Origin: Litoditis marina
Lineage: Eukaryota > Nematoda > Chromadorea > Rhabditida > Rhabditidae
Length of the DNA stretch: 64,000 bases
NCBI GenBank assembly: GCA_964036275.1
Contig: OZ038434.1
Location: 11,303,060-11,367,059 of the forward strand
Reading direction: 5' to 3'
The notes under the pieces were generated by a model. That model saw only the letters and a program-made list of their open reading frames with translations. It had not been told where the DNA came from and did no database searches. Both the position numbers and the translations under genes were made by a program. This document shows, piece after piece, positions 61,030-64,000 of this stretch (positions within the stretch are counted from its first letter, which is position 1; the number at the start of each line of letters is the position of its first letter).

Positions 61030-61115
61030 TCTGTCTCTCGCCAGAATTGAACCTGCGAGCAAAATATGATTTGTAGCAGGGCGCTAATCACAAACTAACA
61101 GAGCACATAACCGCC
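61030..61115 (-). repeat. tRNA-like remnant on minus strand
   Basis: The minus strand reads TAGTTTGTGATTAGCGCCC, GCTACAAATCA, then GCAGGTTCAATTCTGGCGAG, in which GGTTCAATTC is a box B-like T arm. Stems are imperfect, so this is likely a pseudogene or tRNA-derived SINE. Confidence 0.35.
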
Positions 61116-61199
61116 AAGCCTTGGAATCGAAAACATGTGTGCGTACGAAGCGGAAAGTAAATTATACAGTATCTTCACACCTTTCCGTTGGCCACAACT

Positions 61200-61380
61200 G
61201 CACCGTAGCAAAGTCTCATGAAAAGGTCACCTTTGAGCTGAACTATCTGGTCACCACCTCTCTCAGATATGGGTGACCTGCACTATTCTTATACATACAA
61301 AGTTGGCAACTAAGTGGCCAGACTGTGATCAGGTCCTCAGTCAGGTTGAGCTCACCACTTGCATGACTTTGCTACGGTGC
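61200..61380. mobile_element. Foldback/MITE element with GCACCGTAGCAAAGTC ends
   Basis: GCACCGTAGCAAAGTC at 61200 is inverted at 61365-61380 (GACTTTGCTACGGTGC). Sub-terminal regions are loosely inverted too (GGTCACC...GAGCTGAAC against GTTGAGCTCACC). About 181 bases; a diverged piece lies near 47757. Confidence 0.6.
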
Positions 61381-63897
61381 TAGGTGTTCTGTATTACAAG
61401 TTGAGATATCAGTAAAAATCAGTTTCTATTCCGTAAGTTTCAGTCACGAGCCGTGTTTCACGTGAGGTGAACATAAGATCAAAGTGCAGAAACTCGAACA
61501 AATCTACAGTTTAGTACCCATGAAATATGTACAGCAGTTTGGAACTTTTTATTGGCTATATTAGGCTCATTATGGCGTAAATTAAAATTTCTACTGTGTT
61601 TGCTGATCATATTACCTCTCAAATTTGCACTACCATTATGATTCCTAACCAGTACAACTGAGCTAAATATACCACCTATCGGAAAATTGCACCATCTGTA
61701 GAATAGAAAACAGAGAACAGTTCTTACTTTGTCTACAATGTTCATATTTATCATTTATGGTAAGAAAAACTCCGAGAAAAAAAACTGGCGTGGTAACATT
61801 TTAATTATACCGTTCTTGATCTCCGGTTTTGTGTACTTCCATTGAACAACCATGTTTATACTTATCGACTAGTTGTTTCTCAATCATGTGACTGGTTCTC
61901 ATGCAATAATTGCATTAGTACCCCGATCGTGTTGTAAGATTGACTGTCATCAAACGTAGGGACAGCTACAATTTTTATAAAAAGGTTTTTAGGTTTTCAC
62001 TCTGTCAACGCTGTATTTATTGTACATAAAAAGATATATTAAAACATTTGTAAGAAACTGACAGCTTCTCGCTACAGAGCATTATACTAAATCACCACTA
62101 AGTAGCACACCTAGACATGTTCGTTTCAACGTTTTATCAGGATTGCTGTATCTTTCTGAACTTATGAGGTTCGGGAACATTATTAAGTTGCGAAATCAAT
62201 AAAACTTACAAGGTTGAACTTTCCGGTTTTCGCTATTGTCTTTCTTCTGGTGCGGCGTTCGCCGACCACTCCAATTGATTAACTCCAATATAAAACTTAT
62301 TTTTGTTTAGAATTTCTTGAAAAATGCTAGTTTCAATGCGTCTTTAGTTAGCCTTTTTTTGCAACTTGAACATACATGCAGCTTTGTGCTGAATAGTATA
62401 TTTAGTTCCTATGTACTCAATGTAAGAATGACAGTTTACTTGTGAAAATATTCCTATAACAGCGAAGCGCAAAAACCTAATTCCGTAGAGTATTCTTCTT
62501 TTTTCCGTTAATGAGTCAGCCAGTTAACCCGTCGCTTGGCGGTTTCACAATCTCATTAATTTTAAACGACGTTTGGCGAGCTGCAGTGGACAACATGTTC
62601 TATGCTGTATTCAAGTACTATTAGAGAACACTTGGACATAAAATTGGCGTTTAACTTACTATAACACACATTTCTTCGGATAATTGTGCATTTTTCATTC
62701 GCACCGGCAAGATTTGTATTACTTCATTCATACTCATACTCTTCTCGCTTACATTGTTTCCAATAGGAAGTTTCTAGGGTTGTCAGGAGACTTGAGTCAA
62801 GTTTGTTAAAATTAACAGTTTGTCCATTGGAATGTTCTATCAAACAAAAAAAAGTTCGGCGAAAACAATTTTGTTTGTGCTAAACCACGAAAGGTGGAAA
62901 CTTTTCTCCTATCTTCTCTGATTTTTCTCCAAAAACAGTTTTTGCTATCTGTTGGAGAACTCCTGAAACCTGATCTAGGATTGGCCGCGTGCGTTGTGTT
63001 CTGGTTGGCGTCATTTTTGTTGGAGACTTTGGCTCGACTCGTCAAATTGATCTACGTTCATAGGACACTCAGCCTAATGGAAGTCTCGTTCTGGAGTGAA
63101 CAAATAAGAGTAAATATACGAATAGAGTATTCAATTCATACTGTCCGTATTGCTTTTGAAGCACCACATTGGACGATATTTATTCACTCCGAGTGTTGAC
63201 CTTTTGGTTCATAATCAATACGAAAAATATATATTCTACAGTATGCTGAGGACAAGGCATGTAGAGTTATTTCATACTTTGTTTGAACTTGGTCCTCTAC
63301 TAGCCATCAACATGTTTTTGTTTGCATTCATCTCAACAGGTTGAAGATAAGATCTTTCTCTCAACTTTTGCCATTTTGCTGTTGTTGTTTCCGTAGTTTT
63401 AGTTGCTAATCGAAGAGATTGAGCAAAATTTTGTTGTGTTCAAAGTTTTTTGTAAGATTTCGTCAACAATGAGCCCAACCTTTGAAAGTTGATTAACTCA
63501 CCTTTAATTTTATGAAAAAAAAACCTGCTTCTAACCAGAAAACCCAGCGGCAAACCAAAGTATGTGATCTAAGTTTTTCGGTAACCTTCTGATACCAGGA
63601 ACCAAATCGATATCATTTTTATCCAAAGTTTCAACATGAAAACTTTGGGGAATAACTCTAGTTCACACTGTTCACGACAGAGTTTCTTTTATCCCTTCCA
63701 AGTATTTGTAGTTTGCTTACGAGTTTCATCTTTGAAAAACACTTCTAATGTTTGCGCTTCATTTCAACTGTTTTATGACCAGACTTTCGTCTGGATTTTT
63801 TTGATGTGCAAATACGTTTTTGTGACGAGCTTTGGGTGAATTTAATCGAAAATGAACCAGAATAATTTGTTGTAATATGAGCTTTGCTCGTTTTCAG
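61381..63897. other. Repeat-poor intergenic DNA without a recognised gene
   Basis: The longest frame is 101 codons at 62894-63199 (plus), with an overlapping minus frame at 62812-63045. Neither resembles a known family or has clear splice partners. Otherwise I see nothing in this stretch. Confidence 0.4.
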
Positions 63898-63898
63898 A

Positions 63899-64000
63899 AT
63901 GAACGCAAATGCCCTAGCAGAAATCCAGTCGCAGCCCCATCCGCCTATGAAAGATCCATGGCGCAAAGTGCTACTCGTATTTGTTTTGTTCCTCATCATG
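63899..64000 (+). CDS. First exon of an unidentified membrane protein (runs off right edge)
   Basis: The open frame begins MNANALAEIQSQPHPPMKD and continues PWRKVLLVFVLFLIM at the window end. The ATG sits one base after a TTTTCAG acceptor, the arrangement expected for an SL trans-spliced start or a 5' UTR intron. A short hydrophilic N terminus followed by a hydrophobic helix suggests a signal-anchor or first transmembrane segment. The family cannot be named from 34 residues. Confidence 0.55.
   Translation, partial: MNANALAEIQSQPHPPMKDPWRKVLLVFVLFLIM

Noticed and set aside
62894..63199. 101-codon plus frame near the right end
   Set aside because: No family resemblance, overlapped by an equally long antisense frame, and no clear start context or splice partners.

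Overview
The window reads as nuclear DNA of a clade V (rhabditine or strongylid-like) nematode. The evidence is a LIN-12/GLP-1-type Notch receptor, two members of the nematode-specific MLT-10 moulting family, an UNC-93-like transporter, a short divergent ionotropic glutamate receptor, and introns ending in the typical nematode TTTCAG. Genes are split into many small exons (28 to 494 bases), and all exon models here were assembled by hand from splice sites and reading phase. The long repeat-filled introns and intergenic DNA suggest a parasite-type genome rather than Caenorhabditis; the exact species is not resolvable from this sequence alone.

Layout. 1-1844 (minus): 5' half of an UNC-93-like membrane protein gene running off the left edge. 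2448-15901: a 13.45-kb unit made of two near-identical inverted arms of 5,871 bases around a 1,712-base centre, flanked by the direct repeat AATGTG. Each arm carries the same nested MITEs, a pentanucleotide microsatellite, a paired-hairpin element and one exon resembling the GATOR1 subunit NPRL3. 16691-26475 (plus): an ionotropic glutamate receptor-like gene of 12 recognisable exons; its last intron (5 kb) contains a small secreted cysteine-rich protein gene on the other strand. 27317-39128 (minus): a complete 27-exon Notch receptor of about 973 residues, converging on the receptor gene. 39894-46917 and 48026-55810 (minus): two tandem MLT-10-like genes, each with a last exon encoding a proline-rich L-S-P repeat. 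55811-63897: no convincing gene, mainly MITEs, tRNA-like remnants and a large CT/GA tract. 63899-64000 (plus): first exon of an unidentified membrane protein.

Functionally the genes look independent. UNC-93-like and glutamate-receptor-like proteins act in membranes and excitable cells, Notch in cell-fate signalling, and the MLT-10 pair in the secreted moulting machinery. Notch and the MLT-10 genes share a strand, but the gap of about 770 bases between the upstream MLT-10 stop and the Notch start is longer than a usual nematode operon gap. The strongest candidate for something undescribed is the giant inverted-repeat unit with its apparent target-site duplication. Other points of note are the small Notch ectodomain (4 EGF, 2 LNR repeats), a near-perfect 43-bp hairpin in a receptor intron, a TTAA-flanked MITE family, and the decaying 5' half of one MLT-10 copy.
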